64,000 nucleotides of DNA from Leptolyngbya sp. BC1307 (lineage in GTDB: Bacteria > Cyanobacteriota > Cyanobacteriia > Phormidesmidales > Phormidesmidaceae), in contig NZ_NRTA01000020.1 in the NCBI RefSeq assembly GCF_002286735.1, positions 1 through 64,000 on the forward strand, read 5' to 3'. Made by a program: the position numbers and the translations under genes. The notes under the pieces were generated by a model, which was given only the letters and a program-made list of their open reading frames with translations, searched no databases and was not told the DNA's origin. Positions 46,181 through 55,418 of this stretch are shown here, piece by piece. The stretch's first letter is position 1; each line of letters begins with the position of its first letter.

Positions 46181-47122
46181 CTAGCGCTGCTGCATCTGGT
46201 AGGCTTTTGGCCCAATTTCAAAAGTGCGGCGAAAGGCCACGCTAAACGCTTCGGGGTTTCTGTAGCCGATAGTTTGAGCGACGCTCGCGATCGTGGCGCT
46301 GGGCATGAGCAGTAATCGCTGGGCCTGCTGCATTCGATAGCGGTGCAGGTAGCCAAACACCGTCGTCCCAAACACCTGACGAAACCCTTGTTTTAGCTTG
46401 CGGTCATTCAGTCCAATTTGATGAGCGAGATCTAGCAGGGTAGGCGGATTGGCAACCTGAGCGAGCAAAATATCTCGGGCATTAAAAATTCGATCAACTT
46501 CATCAGCTTTCAAGTCAGAGGAAGGCTGCTGCGAACCATTACTCGCCGATATTTGATCGAAATACAGGCTCATCAGTTCAATCGCCTTGCTCTCCAAATA
46601 CAGGCGTTGAGATAGCCCGCGATATGGACAGTTCAGCAGTTGTTGAACGGTTGAATTCATCACGGCGCTCATGCTGTGCGACTGAAAATAATCCGTCTGA
46701 TCGCACTGTGTCATCGCTACCTTCAGCGAATCCGGCAACTGTTCAATACTCTCCTGATTGCCGAGACCGATAGCATCAGGTTGAATATGCAGGTGGACTA
46801 ACCGCAGCGGTTTGGCGGCGTATTCTATGACTTGGCCCTGGCCCTTTGATATCCCCAGGCTTGCCTGCCTAGGCAGAAGCTGGACTGTCTGCTCAGCATG
46901 AACACTGCGCCTTTGAACTTGCCCTTCCAGGCAAAAACTCATTCCCAGCGTGGTTGTGTCATTCGAGCAGCCCTTCGTGATCACAGCCTTTTCGCGAAAA
47001 TTTAGCGTCTGAACTATCAGGCTTAGGCCGGGACGCAGCGGCCACCGCTGGCTAGACCCGTCATATTGTCTGAGCGCCGCGAGGGGCCCCTCGATCAGCG
47101 GAGCGACATGATTCGACAGCAT
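46181..47122 (-). CDS. AraC-family regulator (PchR/YbtA-like)
   Basis: 313 residues. The N-terminal ~190 residues are the siderophore-sensing type seen in PchR (CLEGQVQRRSVHAEQTVQLL, LPRQASLGISKGQG). The C-terminal ~100 carry two helix-turn-helix units: PPTLLDLAHQIGLNDRKLKQ, GFRQVFGTTVFGYLHRYRM, and TIASVAQTIGYRNPEAFSVA with FRRTFEIGPKAY. It should activate the adjacent receptor gene when bound to ferric siderophore. It is transcribed in the same direction as, and upstream of, the receptor at 46057. Confidence 0.9.
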   Translation of the reverse strand: MLSNHVAPLIEGPLAALRQYDGSSQRWPLRPGLSLIVQTLNFREKAVITKGCSNDTTTLGMSFCLEGQVQRRSVHAEQTVQLLPRQASLGISKGQGQVIEYAAKPLRLVHLHIQPDAIGLGNQESIEQLPDSLKVAMTQCDQTDYFQSHSMSAVMNSTVQQLLNCPYRGLSQRLYLESKAIELMSLYFDQISASNGSQQPSSDLKADEVDRIFNARDILLAQVANPPTLLDLAHQIGLNDRKLKQGFRQVFGTTVFGYLHRYRMQQAQRLLLMPSATIASVAQTIGYRNPEAFSVAFRRTFEIGPKAYQMQQR

Positions 47123-47218
47123 AAGCTAAACAAAGGTGTTTACCTCACTCTATTGCAATTAATTCCCAATATCAATCCTTTTCAATAGCTGCTGAACCAT
47201 CTGTTTGCAGCAGAATGA

Positions 47219-47324
47219 CCTTTTGATTGGGAATTAAACCCTCAAAGTCCGGCCAAATAGACTTCTGAAGGATCTATCCCTGACTCAGACTGTCACCCTG
47301 GCGGAACCTGGGTTGAACCATGCC
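47219..47324 (+). mobile_element. 129-bp MITE-like repeat, copy B (left end missing)
   Basis: From CTTTTGATTGGGAATTAAAC to GGGTTGAACCATGCC it matches copies at 40158 and 56716 almost base for base. The first ~24 bp with the left terminus are absent. It lies between the divergent AraC genes at 47122 and 47554. Confidence 0.75.
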
Positions 47325-47454
47325 TATATGCCTCTCAATATAGCTCAGTCGTTTAGCCAGATCCACCATCTCTGAATTAGCTTAACCATAAGCCTGGCTG
47401 ATTTTTAGAACTATTTTTAGAACTACTAGCTCTCGGCTGACCCATCATCATCAA

Positions 47455-47471
47455 TTGAGAAATGTTCTCAA
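47455..47471. promoter_or_regulatory. Palindrome upstream of AraC gene, Fur-like
   Basis: TTGAGAA-ATG-TTCTCAA is a perfect 7-bp inverted repeat, 83 bp before the start at 47554. It resembles the sites at 37052 and 61839 and scores about 11 of 15 against the Fur 7-1-7 box. It could be a Fur box or a regulator palindrome. Confidence 0.45.
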
Positions 47472-47553
47472 CTAAGGTAATATCCAGTCACGTCCTGATT
47501 GGCACAGCGCTCACAGATCTCACTAGCGCTGCCAAAACATTATCAAACGCATC

Positions 47554-48522
47554 ATGCCCATTACACTTTCGCAAGCAGACTATTGGGAACTCATCGACAC
47601 CTCTCCTGAGGCCGCGATCGCCCCTAACGGTGACTCAATTTGTCCGTTTCCTGCCCGCTTAGGCGAAGGCTATTATCGCTCGGTGCCGCTGAGCGACGGT
47701 CTAGACCTGGAGATTGTAGACTATCGCCTACAAGATGATGTAGCGGTGAGGTGTGGCGATCGCACCCACCCTCTGGAATATACCTTCGAGCAAACCAGCA
47801 CGGCTAGCAAAAGCACTCACCGCTATCACGTTTGCGGTAGTGGCTTAGCCCCTGAGGAGCTGTGGCATACGGCTGGTAGAGCGCGCATCGTCAGCGTCAA
47901 CGTTCATATTGAGCCGACGGCATTTCGGCAGTGGATTGGGGATACAGACGCCTTGCCTGCTGCGCTGAAGCCTTTACTGCGATCGCCCAAACAAGAATAT
48001 TACCAGCAGTCGAGTGTGCCCTCAGCGCCTATGCAGACGGTATTTCAGCAGATCTTGCACTGTCCCTATCAGGGATTCACCCGGCGGCTGTATTTGGAAG
48101 GCAAGCTTTGGGAAATGATGACGCTGATTTTAGCGGACATGGAAGAGGATGCGCCGCTGCTAGCCCCTGTGCTTAAGCCCGACGATGTGGAGCGAATTCA
48201 CTACGCGGGAGAAATTTTGCGATCGCAGCTGACTAATCCCCCTTCACTACTCGGACTGGCCCGGCAGGTACAGATCAATGATCACAAGCTAAAAGTCGGG
48301 TTTCGGCAGGTGTTTGGAACGACGGTGTTTGGCTACCTGCACGATTGTCGGATGGAGAAGTCGCGCCAGCTACTTGAATCGGGTTCAATCAGCGTAGGCG
48401 GGGCGGCACAGTCCGTCGGCTTTGCGAACCGCAGTCATTTTGCGACCGCCTTTCGCAAAAAATTTGGCATGAACCCTAGCCTTTATCGCAAGTGCAAACC
48501 CCCTGTTTTTCGGGCGAGCTAA
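47554..48522 (+). CDS. AraC-family regulator (PchR/YbtA-like)
   Basis: 322 residues starting MPITLSQADYWELID, very similar to the start of the regulator at 61792, which supports both starts. The C-terminal DNA-binding half reads PPSLLGLARQVQINDHKLKV, GFRQVFGTTVFGYLHDCRM, VGGAAQSVGFANRSHFATA and FRKKFGMNPSLYRK. The three AraC proteins of the window share the GFRQVFGTTVFG(Y/C)LH core and are paralogues. It lies 160 bp upstream of a receptor gene in the same direction, which it probably activates through the repeats at 48526-48567. Confidence 0.9.
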   Translation: MPITLSQADYWELIDTSPEAAIAPNGDSICPFPARLGEGYYRSVPLSDGLDLEIVDYRLQDDVAVRCGDRTHPLEYTFEQTSTASKSTHRYHVCGSGLAPEELWHTAGRARIVSVNVHIEPTAFRQWIGDTDALPAALKPLLRSPKQEYYQQSSVPSAPMQTVFQQILHCPYQGFTRRLYLEGKLWEMMTLILADMEEDAPLLAPVLKPDDVERIHYAGEILRSQLTNPPSLLGLARQVQINDHKLKVGFRQVFGTTVFGYLHDCRMEKSRQLLESGSISVGGAAQSVGFANRSHFATAFRKKFGMNPSLYRKCKPPVFRAS

Positions 48523-48525
48523 GGA

Positions 48526-48567
48526 AAAAGATCCGCCCGCCGTTCGCAAAAGATCCGCCCGCCGTTC
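48526..48567 (+). promoter_or_regulatory. 20-bp direct repeat, candidate AraC-type operator 2
   Basis: AAAAGATCCGCCCGCCGTTC occurs twice, identically, at 48526-48545 and 48548-48567 (22-bp period). It starts 3 bp after the AraC stop codon and ends 115 bp before the receptor start. A Fur box lies between it and the gene. Confidence 0.65.
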
Positions 48568-48607
48568 AAGCGTGGCTTCCGGAGTGTAAGGCCTTTCGGT
48601 AGATTTA

Positions 48608-48624
48608 TTGATAATCATTCTAAC
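48608..48624 (+). promoter_or_regulatory. Fur box upstream of receptor gene
   Basis: TTGATAATCATTCTAAC matches the 7-1-7 Fur consensus TGATAATnATTATCA at 13 of 15 positions and is 58 bp upstream of the receptor start at 48682. Confidence 0.65.
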
Positions 48625-48681
48625 TAACAAGCTGCTGTTGGCTGGTTTAGATGAGTGCCAAAACGTGTGTGGATGTGAATC

Positions 48682-51213
48682 ATGGCTCAGTTGAGAAGAG
48701 TATTCTGGTTAGGGAGTTTGTTTTCCGGGCTGCTGACTGTGGCGGCAGGTGCTGAATTAGTAAGTGCTGAATTAGTAAGTGCTGAATTAGTAAGTGCTGA
48801 ATCAGTAAGTGCTGAATCAGGACAGCGTCAGGGTAGCCTGATGCCTGTCACTTCTGTTTTGGCGCAGGGACTGAAGCAGATTACGGGTGTTCAAATAAAT
48901 GCGGTTGAAGGCAGTTTGACACTCACGCTAGAGACAATAGAGCCACTAGAAACTCCCGAAACCTCAGTGGTAGGCAACGCTCTGATAGTGGATATCCCCA
49001 ATGCGGTGCTGGTCTTGCCAGACGAGGATTCATTTGAGGAATTTGCACCAGCAGCAGGCATCGCCTTGGTGCAAGTCTCGGCGCTGTCTGGAGATCGGGT
49101 GCGGGTGGCCATTACCGGCACCGACACAGCGCCGACAGCCGAAGTCGCGAGTGGGACTGCGGGGCTAACGCTGAGCGTAGTGCCAGGAATTGCTCAAGCA
49201 AGTGAGGCTGACGATGCCCTGAGAATTGTGGTGACAGGTAATGAGGATGAAGGCTATAACCCTTCTAGCGCTAGCACAGCCACGGGCACGGATACGCCGC
49301 TGCGAGATATTCCTTTTTCAGTTCAAGTCATTCCGCGAGCAGTGATTGAAGATCGCAATGTCACTGAGCTAGGCGATGCTCTGGAAACGGCCGGAGGCGT
49401 TGTCGATGCTGGTGGCAGAGGAACCAGCATATTTGGCCCAGGTCTTCTACTCCGAGGATTTCCAGTCAATGATGGCATTTTTCGAGATGGCATTTCTACC
49501 TTTTCTCTGTCGCCTTTAAGTACTAATGATATTGAACAGGTTGAAGTTCTTAGAGGCCCAGCCTCTGTATTGTTCGGTCAAGGCGAACCGGGCGGTATTA
49601 TCAATTTAGTTTCTAAACAGCCTTTGAGTGAGCCCTTTTACTCGGCTGAGGTGACTGTTGGCAGCTTTGACACTTATCGCGGTGCGCTCGATTTATCTGG
49701 GCCGTTAGACGAGGCTGGAGACGTAAAATACCGGCTGAATTTATCTTATGAAAACGAAGGGAGCTTTCGAGATATCGTCAATGGTGAGAGATTGCTGATT
49801 TCTCCGATTGTTAGCTGGGACATTAGCCCCAGCACCTCATTAGACGTTTACGGGCAATATGCTTATGACCGCGAAACCATTGACGAGGGCATCCCGGCTT
49901 TAGGCGAGGGTATTGTTGATGTTCCTCGCAGTCGGTTTTTAGGCGAAAGATTTGGAGAATTTTCGCAAAATCAGTTTAGCCTTGGCTACCGGCTAGATCA
50001 TGAATTTGACGAAGACTGGTCAGTAAGACATGCCTTGCAGTACTTACAATATTCGCCCAGACGGTATGCGCCGTTGATAGACTCTTTTGATGAAGAAACG
50101 GGAGATGTAGAGCGCCTTGAGTATTTTGCTGGAGGCGAATATCAGCGAATTTTTACGAATGCCGAAGCGATTGGCCGGTTTGATACGGGTTCTGTTGAGC
50201 ATCAGCTTTTATTTGGAATCGAATATCGTCGTGATTCAGAGTCACCCGAGTTTCAGTTCTCCGATCTTTACACACCGATCAATGTGTTTGATCCGGTTTA
50301 TACAGGGATTCCTTATGAAATTGCGCCCACCTTCTTCCGCGATGATAACATCAACACCATCAGTCTCTATCTTCAAGATCAAATTGAAATTATCCCCGAG
50401 CTAAAACTTCTGGCGGGCATTCGCTATGACTCTGTAGACCAGTTCCGCACGACCCAAGAGTTAGACGGCCCTAGAAAAGAATTTGATCTGACTGACGAAG
50501 CCTTCACGCCCAGATTTGGGATTGTTTATCAGCCGATTGAACCTGTGTCACTTTATGCTTCTTACACCACTTCGTTTAATCCTGCTTTCGGGGCTAGTCT
50601 CAATAGTGACGGTTCATCGTTTGAGCCCGAGCGGGGGCGACAGTTTGAAGTCGGCATTAAAACAGATTTGTCAGAGCAGCTGAGCTTAAATGTCGCTGCG
50701 TTTGATATTCGCAGACAAAATGTACGAACTCCCGATCCGGACAATCCCCGCTTTTCTCTGCAAACCGGAGAAGTCGCCAGTCGCGGCATTGAGCTGAATT
50801 TGGGCGGAGAGATATTACCCGGTTGGAATATGACGGCGGCTTACACCTATTTAGATGCTTTTGTCAGTGAAGATACAAGAGACACTGTCGGTAACAAACT
50901 GGCGAATGTGCCGGACAATCAGTTCAGCCTATTCACAACCTATGAGGTTCAAGAGGGTGATCTAGCCGGACTAGGAGCCGGGTTAGGGCTTTTTTACGTG
51001 AGCGATCGCCAAGGAGATTTAGGCAATACCTTTACCCTGCCAAGCTACTTCCGTACCGATGCCTCCCTATTTTACAAGCGCGATAACTGGCGCACTCAGC
51101 TCAATATTGAAAACCTGTTCAACACCGAATATTTTGCCTCATCTGGCGGCAGGACAAGTGTTAATCCGGGAGCACCTTTTGGCATTTCGGCCTCTTTCTC
51201 AATCGATTTTTAA
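48682..51213 (+). CDS. TonB-dependent siderophore receptor with AMIN domain
   Basis: 843 residues. Signal peptide (VFWLGSLFSGLLTVAAGAEL), then a run of SAELV repeats, an AMIN domain (ITGVQINAVEGSLTLTLETI), the TonB-box-like LRIVVTGNEDE, plug motifs PFSVQVIPRAVIEDRNVTEL and IEQVEVLRGPASVLFGQGEP with GGIINLVSKQPL, and a barrel ending in ISASFSIDF. It is paralogous to the receptor at 43460. It is first in a plus-strand operon with the binding protein (19 bp later), DUF1636 and ABC genes, and is preceded by both a Fur box and AraC-type repeats. Confidence 0.92.
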   Translation: MAQLRRVFWLGSLFSGLLTVAAGAELVSAELVSAELVSAESVSAESGQRQGSLMPVTSVLAQGLKQITGVQINAVEGSLTLTLETIEPLETPETSVVGNALIVDIPNAVLVLPDEDSFEEFAPAAGIALVQVSALSGDRVRVAITGTDTAPTAEVASGTAGLTLSVVPGIAQASEADDALRIVVTGNEDEGYNPSSASTATGTDTPLRDIPFSVQVIPRAVIEDRNVTELGDALETAGGVVDAGGRGTSIFGPGLLLRGFPVNDGIFRDGISTFSLSPLSTNDIEQVEVLRGPASVLFGQGEPGGIINLVSKQPLSEPFYSAEVTVGSFDTYRGALDLSGPLDEAGDVKYRLNLSYENEGSFRDIVNGERLLISPIVSWDISPSTSLDVYGQYAYDRETIDEGIPALGEGIVDVPRSRFLGERFGEFSQNQFSLGYRLDHEFDEDWSVRHALQYLQYSPRRYAPLIDSFDEETGDVERLEYFAGGEYQRIFTNAEAIGRFDTGSVEHQLLFGIEYRRDSESPEFQFSDLYTPINVFDPVYTGIPYEIAPTFFRDDNINTISLYLQDQIEIIPELKLLAGIRYDSVDQFRTTQELDGPRKEFDLTDEAFTPRFGIVYQPIEPVSLYASYTTSFNPAFGASLNSDGSSFEPERGRQFEVGIKTDLSEQLSLNVAAFDIRRQNVRTPDPDNPRFSLQTGEVASRGIELNLGGEILPGWNMTAAYTYLDAFVSEDTRDTVGNKLANVPDNQFSLFTTYEVQEGDLAGLGAGLGLFYVSDRQGDLGNTFTLPSYFRTDASLFYKRDNWRTQLNIENLFNTEYFASSGGRTSVNPGAPFGISASFSIDF
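48751..48820 (+). repeat. 15-bp in-frame tandem repeat in receptor gene
   Basis: GCTGAATTAGTAAGT is repeated exactly three times, a fourth copy has one change and a fifth is partial. It encodes (AELVS)n right after the signal peptide. The copy number can change by slippage without breaking the frame. Confidence 0.85.
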
Positions 51214-51231
51214 AAACAACCTCTTCAAAGC

Positions 51232-52245
51232 ATGATGCATCTTTGGTTCAAACCTTTTCGGCTCATTCTCTTTTTTCTGCTAGGCACACTGATTTTCGGT
51301 AGCCTGTCTGCCTGCCAGCGTCAGAGTGCTGAGCCTATCTCTAGCAGACAGCCTACTGACTGTCATTGGGTAGATCATACAGCGGGAAGAACCTGCGTTC
51401 CCGACCAGATAGAGCGATTGGTGACTTTGGACTCAACATCTTTTGAGGCTGCGATCGCGCTTGGCCTAAAGCCTATGGGCACTGTAGCCTTCCAGGGGCT
51501 CGATACTTACCTAGCAGATCAGCTAGCTGATGTAGCAGACATTGGCCAGGCCGGCGAACCCAATATAGAAAGTATAGTAGCGCTCAAACCCGATTTTATC
51601 TTGGGGCTCGACCATCAGCAGTCAGCGTATGAACAGCTGTCTCAAATTGCCCCAACCGTACTTCTTCCATTTGACCACAGCGGCCAGTGGAAAGAAGTAT
51701 TCGCCAACTATAGCCAGGTGTTGAACCAGGAGACAATAGGGCAGCAGGTGATGGATGATTATCAGCGGCGAGCCCAAGCCTTTCAACAACAGCTAGCCAG
51801 TCAGTTGCCTTCAGATTTAGCCTCTTCTTTGCAGGTATCAGTCGTCCGCATGTATCCAGACAGCATCAATCTCTACTTCCGCGAGTCTTTTCCGGGCACC
51901 GTTTTAGACGATGTCTTGCTCGCTAGACCCACCGAGCAAGACATCAGTGCCGCAGAAGCAAAGAGCCGTTATCAAAATCCAATTCAAGCCTCCATCAGCT
52001 TAGAGCGGCTTGACTATGCCGATGGGGACGCTATATTTGTTTGGACGGCAGAAAACACCGCAGCCGCGAATCAAACCGCTCAAGAAAAATTGGCAGAACT
52101 TCAGGCCAATCCCCTGTGGCAAAGCTTAAAAGCTGTACAGGCAGACCGCGTTTATTTCGTTCCCAGCTATTGGATTGGCAGTGGCCCAATAGCCGCCAAT
52201 GCAATTTTAGATGATCTCTTCAAATATCTAATCAAAGAATCGTAA
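51232..52245 (+). CDS. Iron-siderophore substrate-binding lipoprotein
   Basis: 337 residues with a lipoprotein signal (LILFFLLGTLIFGSLSAC, lipobox LSAC). Class III binding-protein motifs follow: IERLVTLDSTSFEAAIALGL, DIGQAGEPNIESIVALKPDF and ILGLDHQQSAYEQLSQIAPT, later NPLWQSLKAVQADRVYFVPS. It would deliver ferric siderophore to a FecCD-type permease. The only permease pair in the window is at 37086-39186. It follows the receptor gene by 18 bp, so it is cotranscribed. Confidence 0.92.
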   Translation: MMHLWFKPFRLILFFLLGTLIFGSLSACQRQSAEPISSRQPTDCHWVDHTAGRTCVPDQIERLVTLDSTSFEAAIALGLKPMGTVAFQGLDTYLADQLADVADIGQAGEPNIESIVALKPDFILGLDHQQSAYEQLSQIAPTVLLPFDHSGQWKEVFANYSQVLNQETIGQQVMDDYQRRAQAFQQQLASQLPSDLASSLQVSVVRMYPDSINLYFRESFPGTVLDDVLLARPTEQDISAAEAKSRYQNPIQASISLERLDYADGDAIFVWTAENTAAANQTAQEKLAELQANPLWQSLKAVQADRVYFVPSYWIGSGPIAANAILDDLFKYLIKES

Positions 52246-52250
52246 CCACT

Positions 52251-52631
52251 ATGACTGAGAACGTTCTGTTTGTCTGCAAATCCTGTCAAATTAAACCTGA
52301 CAAAGACGCTGCCGAAGCGTCTTCAAAAACTGATCGCGAAGGCATTCAGCTATTGAACCAACTCCTAGCCTTATATCAAAATTGGGCACACCAGACAAAG
52401 CTTGAAATTCGTGAAGTGGGCTGTCTGTGGACTTGCGATCAGCCTTGCGCCGTTGCTTTTGCCAATCGCCACAAAGCCACTTACCTCTTCACCCAAGTTC
52501 TCCCATCCGAAGCCAGGGCCCTGCTTCACTTTGGAGAACTTTACATCGACAGCAAAGACGGCTCAATTCCCTGGAAACAGCTTCCAGAAGTACTCCAATC
52601 AGCAGAAATCGCTAGAATCCCACAGGTGTGA
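52251..52631 (+). CDS. DUF1636 metal-binding-like protein
   Basis: 126 residues with paired cysteines: LFVCKSCQIK near the N-terminus and EVGCLWTCDQPCAVAF in the middle, the pattern of the DUF1636 family, often described as predicted metal-binding and often found with cobalamin or siderophore genes. No signal peptide, so cytoplasmic. It starts 5 bp after the binding-protein stop. A role in iron release or cofactor handling is only inferred. Confidence 0.82.
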   Translation: MTENVLFVCKSCQIKPDKDAAEASSKTDREGIQLLNQLLALYQNWAHQTKLEIREVGCLWTCDQPCAVAFANRHKATYLFTQVLPSEARALLHFGELYIDSKDGSIPWKQLPEVLQSAEIARIPQV

Positions 52632-52830
52632 ATAGGGGCGATCGCTAAACCAAATTAAGGGACGTGCGGTAAAGTGCAGTACCGTTAGCGGCAAGAACTA
52701 CCCGCAAGTGATAAATGCGATCGCCTCATTAATTCCGTTGAGCGGTCAAGAAAATCCCTATAGGGCTCCTTTTAGTCCGGGCGCTGAGATAAAGTATCGG
52801 ACGTTGTGCTTCTATGGGCTGTTGTACGCT

Positions 52831-54639
52831 ATGGCGTCTGAATCTATCTGGCAGATTTTGGGACGACTGATTCGCTATGCGCCAAAGCTGTACTGCGCAG
52901 ATACCTTGCTGTGGCTCTTTATTGCCGGGCTGCCGGTTGTACCGGGTGTGCTCATCCGCGAATTTTTTAACAGTCTTGCTCAAGATGCTGAGCGATTCTC
53001 TTTTTCAGAATCACCCTGGATTTGGATCGCGCTGCTCCTGGCCGTCGGCCTTGCCAGAGTCGTTGCGATTTTTGCCGGACGCATTACCAAAACCCAACAC
53101 CGCTTTCTCATGAGCGCTCTGACTCGTCATAATCTGCTGTTAGCGCTGCTAAAGCGGCCCGGCGCAGAGCTTTCGACGAGTCAAAAAAGCTCTCCCGGTG
53201 AAGTTCTCAACTATTTTCGTGACGATGCCAGCCAGATAGAAGACACGGTTGCCAGTACCAATGAGATTTTTGCAGAGGCCGTATTTGCCATCGTTTCTAT
53301 GGCTCTCCTGCTGAGCGTAAACGCTACGATGACCTGGCTGGTCTTTACGCCGCTGTGTGCGATCGCCCTTCTCGTTCACCGGGCCGAATACCGCATCAAA
53401 CGCTACCGCCGCGCCAGCCGCCAAGCCACCGCGCAAGTCACCGGCCTGATTGCCGAAATGTTCACCGCAGTGCAGGCGATTAAAGTAGCCGGGACCGAAC
53501 GAGGAATGCTGCATGAGCTGAAAAGAAGAGGCGATCGCCGCCAGCAGTTGACTATCCGCGATCGTCTCTTTACCGCCCTTCTCAACTCAGGCTTTGAAGG
53601 CATTGTCAGCATTGGCACCGCCCTCATTCTGCTCCTCGCGGCCCAAAACCTACAGCCCTTAGACACTCAGAGTGGCCTCACTGTCGGCGACTTCGCCCTA
53701 TTTGTTTACTACCTCTCTTTCATCACCTACTTTCTGGCCTTTGCCGGTAGCTTTCTAGCCGTTACGCAGCAAAGTGAAGTCTCCTTCGAGCGCATGGCCG
53801 ATCTCACTAGCAGCGGTTCTTTTCATCAACCCGCACAAGATAAAGCACTTCACGCGCTTACGTCCTCGCACCCCCTCTACCTCCAACCTTTAGTAGGGTC
53901 TCTCCCACCGCTGCCGATCTCTGCTCAAACCATAACAGCTGATTCTCTCAGGGAACTGCGCGCGACGGGGCTGACTTATTGCTATCCTGACAGCGATTCT
54001 CTACAAGACGGCAAAGCCGAACGCGGCATTCACAATATCAGTTTCACCCTGAAAAAAGGCACCCTAACTGTGATCACAGGGGACGTAGGCGCAGGCAAAA
54101 CAACCTTACTGCGAGTACTCCTCGGCCTCCTATCTATGCAATCAGGCCACCTGTTTTGGAATGATCAACCTATTCACGATCCGGCTCTCTTTTTAGTGCC
54201 GCCCCGAGCCGCCTACACGCCACAAATTCCGCAGCTGTTCAGTGTGTCTTTGCGAGAAAATATGTTGTTGGGTTCGCCAGAGAAGGGAAGGTTAAAGAGG
54301 GCAATTGCTGCTGCCGCGTTTGACCGAGATCTCGCTGCCATGCCTGACGGCCTCGAAACCCTCATTGGCACCCGTGGCTTTCGGCTTTCAGGCGGGCAAA
54401 AGCAGCGGGTTGCCGCCGCTCGAATGCTGCTGCGTCAGCCTGAGCTACTGGTTTTTGACGATCTCTCCAGTGCCCTGGATATCAAAACCGAACAGCGACT
54501 GTGGGAAAGACTGTTTGATAGCCCGCTCACTCCTGGCTATTCGCCTACCTGCTTAGTGGTCTCTCACCGTCCGGCGCTGCTGGCGCGAGCCGACCAAATC
54601 ATAGCGCTAAAAGCAGGCCGAATGGTTTCATCCGGTTAG
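52831..54639 (+). CDS. Exporter-fold ABC half-transporter with degenerate Walker B
   Basis: About 602 residues from ATG 52831 (MASESIWQILGRLIRYAPKL); a GTG at 52708 would add a non-homologous leader. Six-helix membrane domain (~15-320), a loose linker, then Walker A GDVGAGKTT, canonical signature LSGGQKQR, Walker B LLVFDDLSSALD where Asp replaces the catalytic Glu, and H-loop LVVSHRPALL. Together with the half-transporter at 35232 (Glu present, signature LSAGQ) this gives one canonical and one degenerate ATP site, the usual asymmetry of heterodimers. It ends the receptor-SBP-DUF1636 operon. Role: siderophore export, or YbtPQ/IrtAB-like import. Confidence 0.85.
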   Translation: MASESIWQILGRLIRYAPKLYCADTLLWLFIAGLPVVPGVLIREFFNSLAQDAERFSFSESPWIWIALLLAVGLARVVAIFAGRITKTQHRFLMSALTRHNLLLALLKRPGAELSTSQKSSPGEVLNYFRDDASQIEDTVASTNEIFAEAVFAIVSMALLLSVNATMTWLVFTPLCAIALLVHRAEYRIKRYRRASRQATAQVTGLIAEMFTAVQAIKVAGTERGMLHELKRRGDRRQQLTIRDRLFTALLNSGFEGIVSIGTALILLLAAQNLQPLDTQSGLTVGDFALFVYYLSFITYFLAFAGSFLAVTQQSEVSFERMADLTSSGSFHQPAQDKALHALTSSHPLYLQPLVGSLPPLPISAQTITADSLRELRATGLTYCYPDSDSLQDGKAERGIHNISFTLKKGTLTVITGDVGAGKTTLLRVLLGLLSMQSGHLFWNDQPIHDPALFLVPPRAAYTPQIPQLFSVSLRENMLLGSPEKGRLKRAIAAAAFDRDLAAMPDGLETLIGTRGFRLSGGQKQRVAAARMLLRQPELLVFDDLSSALDIKTEQRLWERLFDSPLTPGYSPTCLVVSHRPALLARADQIIALKAGRMVSSG

Positions 54640-54738
54640 TAGCGATCATGGACATACTCAACTGAGTAAAATTATTTTTGTTAGATTCATAGGAAATAAA
54701 TTAAAAATCATGCTGACTCTTATTTGCACAGTGTTCGG

Positions 54739-55174
54739 ATGAGAGACATTGATCCGAGCTGGTGGATTTTTGCCTTGCTGTCGGCTTTTTTTGCGGCGCT
54801 AACCACTGTTTTTGCCAAGGTTGGCGTGGAGTCTGTTAACTCCAATCTGGCGACGGCGATTCGGACGGTGGTGATTTTAGCCGTGGCCTGGGGGATTGTG
54901 TGGGTCAAGGGCGAGTGGCAAGGATGGGCAGATATTTCTCACAGGTCAATGCTGTTTTTGGTGCTGTCAGGACTGGCAACAGGGCTATCCTGGCTGTGTT
55001 ATTTCAGAGCTTTGCAGCTTGGCCCTGCATCGCTAGTCGCGCCGATTGATAAGTCGGGACTGGTTTTAATTTTATTTAATTTTCTCGGCTGTGTTTTTAG
55101 GTGAGCCGTTTGGCGCAAAAGCTGTTTTAGGAACCGTCTTGATGCTTGCTGGAACGCTGGTTTTATTACAGTAG
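54739..55174 (+). pseudogene. EamA/DMT-family small membrane transporter, frameshifted
   Basis: From ATG 54739 (MRDIDPSWWIFALLSAFFAA) the product is a four- to five-helix EamA protein with the conserved WLCYFRALQLGPASLVAPID motif. The frame ends at TGA near 55104, but the C-terminus (VFLGEPFGAKAVLGTVLMLA, GTLVLLQ) continues in another frame to TAG 55172-55174. A one-base change near 55080 explains both. Intact members are ~140 residues. Either a pseudogene or a sequencing error. Confidence 0.8.
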
Positions 55175-55418
55175 GTCGGTCGGCTATGCGCGAAGATGCC
55201 GACACTCTCGCCGACACTCTCTAAGAGGTTTGTTTTACTATTCACCTAAAAACTATCAGGATTATTTATCATTTGTTTTTGAGGCGATGATAGCACAAGC
55301 GCTAAAATAAAAGGCTCTTCTCACACAAGATTCTCAATACGCCTGTGTTTATATATTTCTATTGATATTTGTTCCCAATTAGGATTAAATAATTAAAGAC
55401 ACTTCTGAATTGGTTTGT

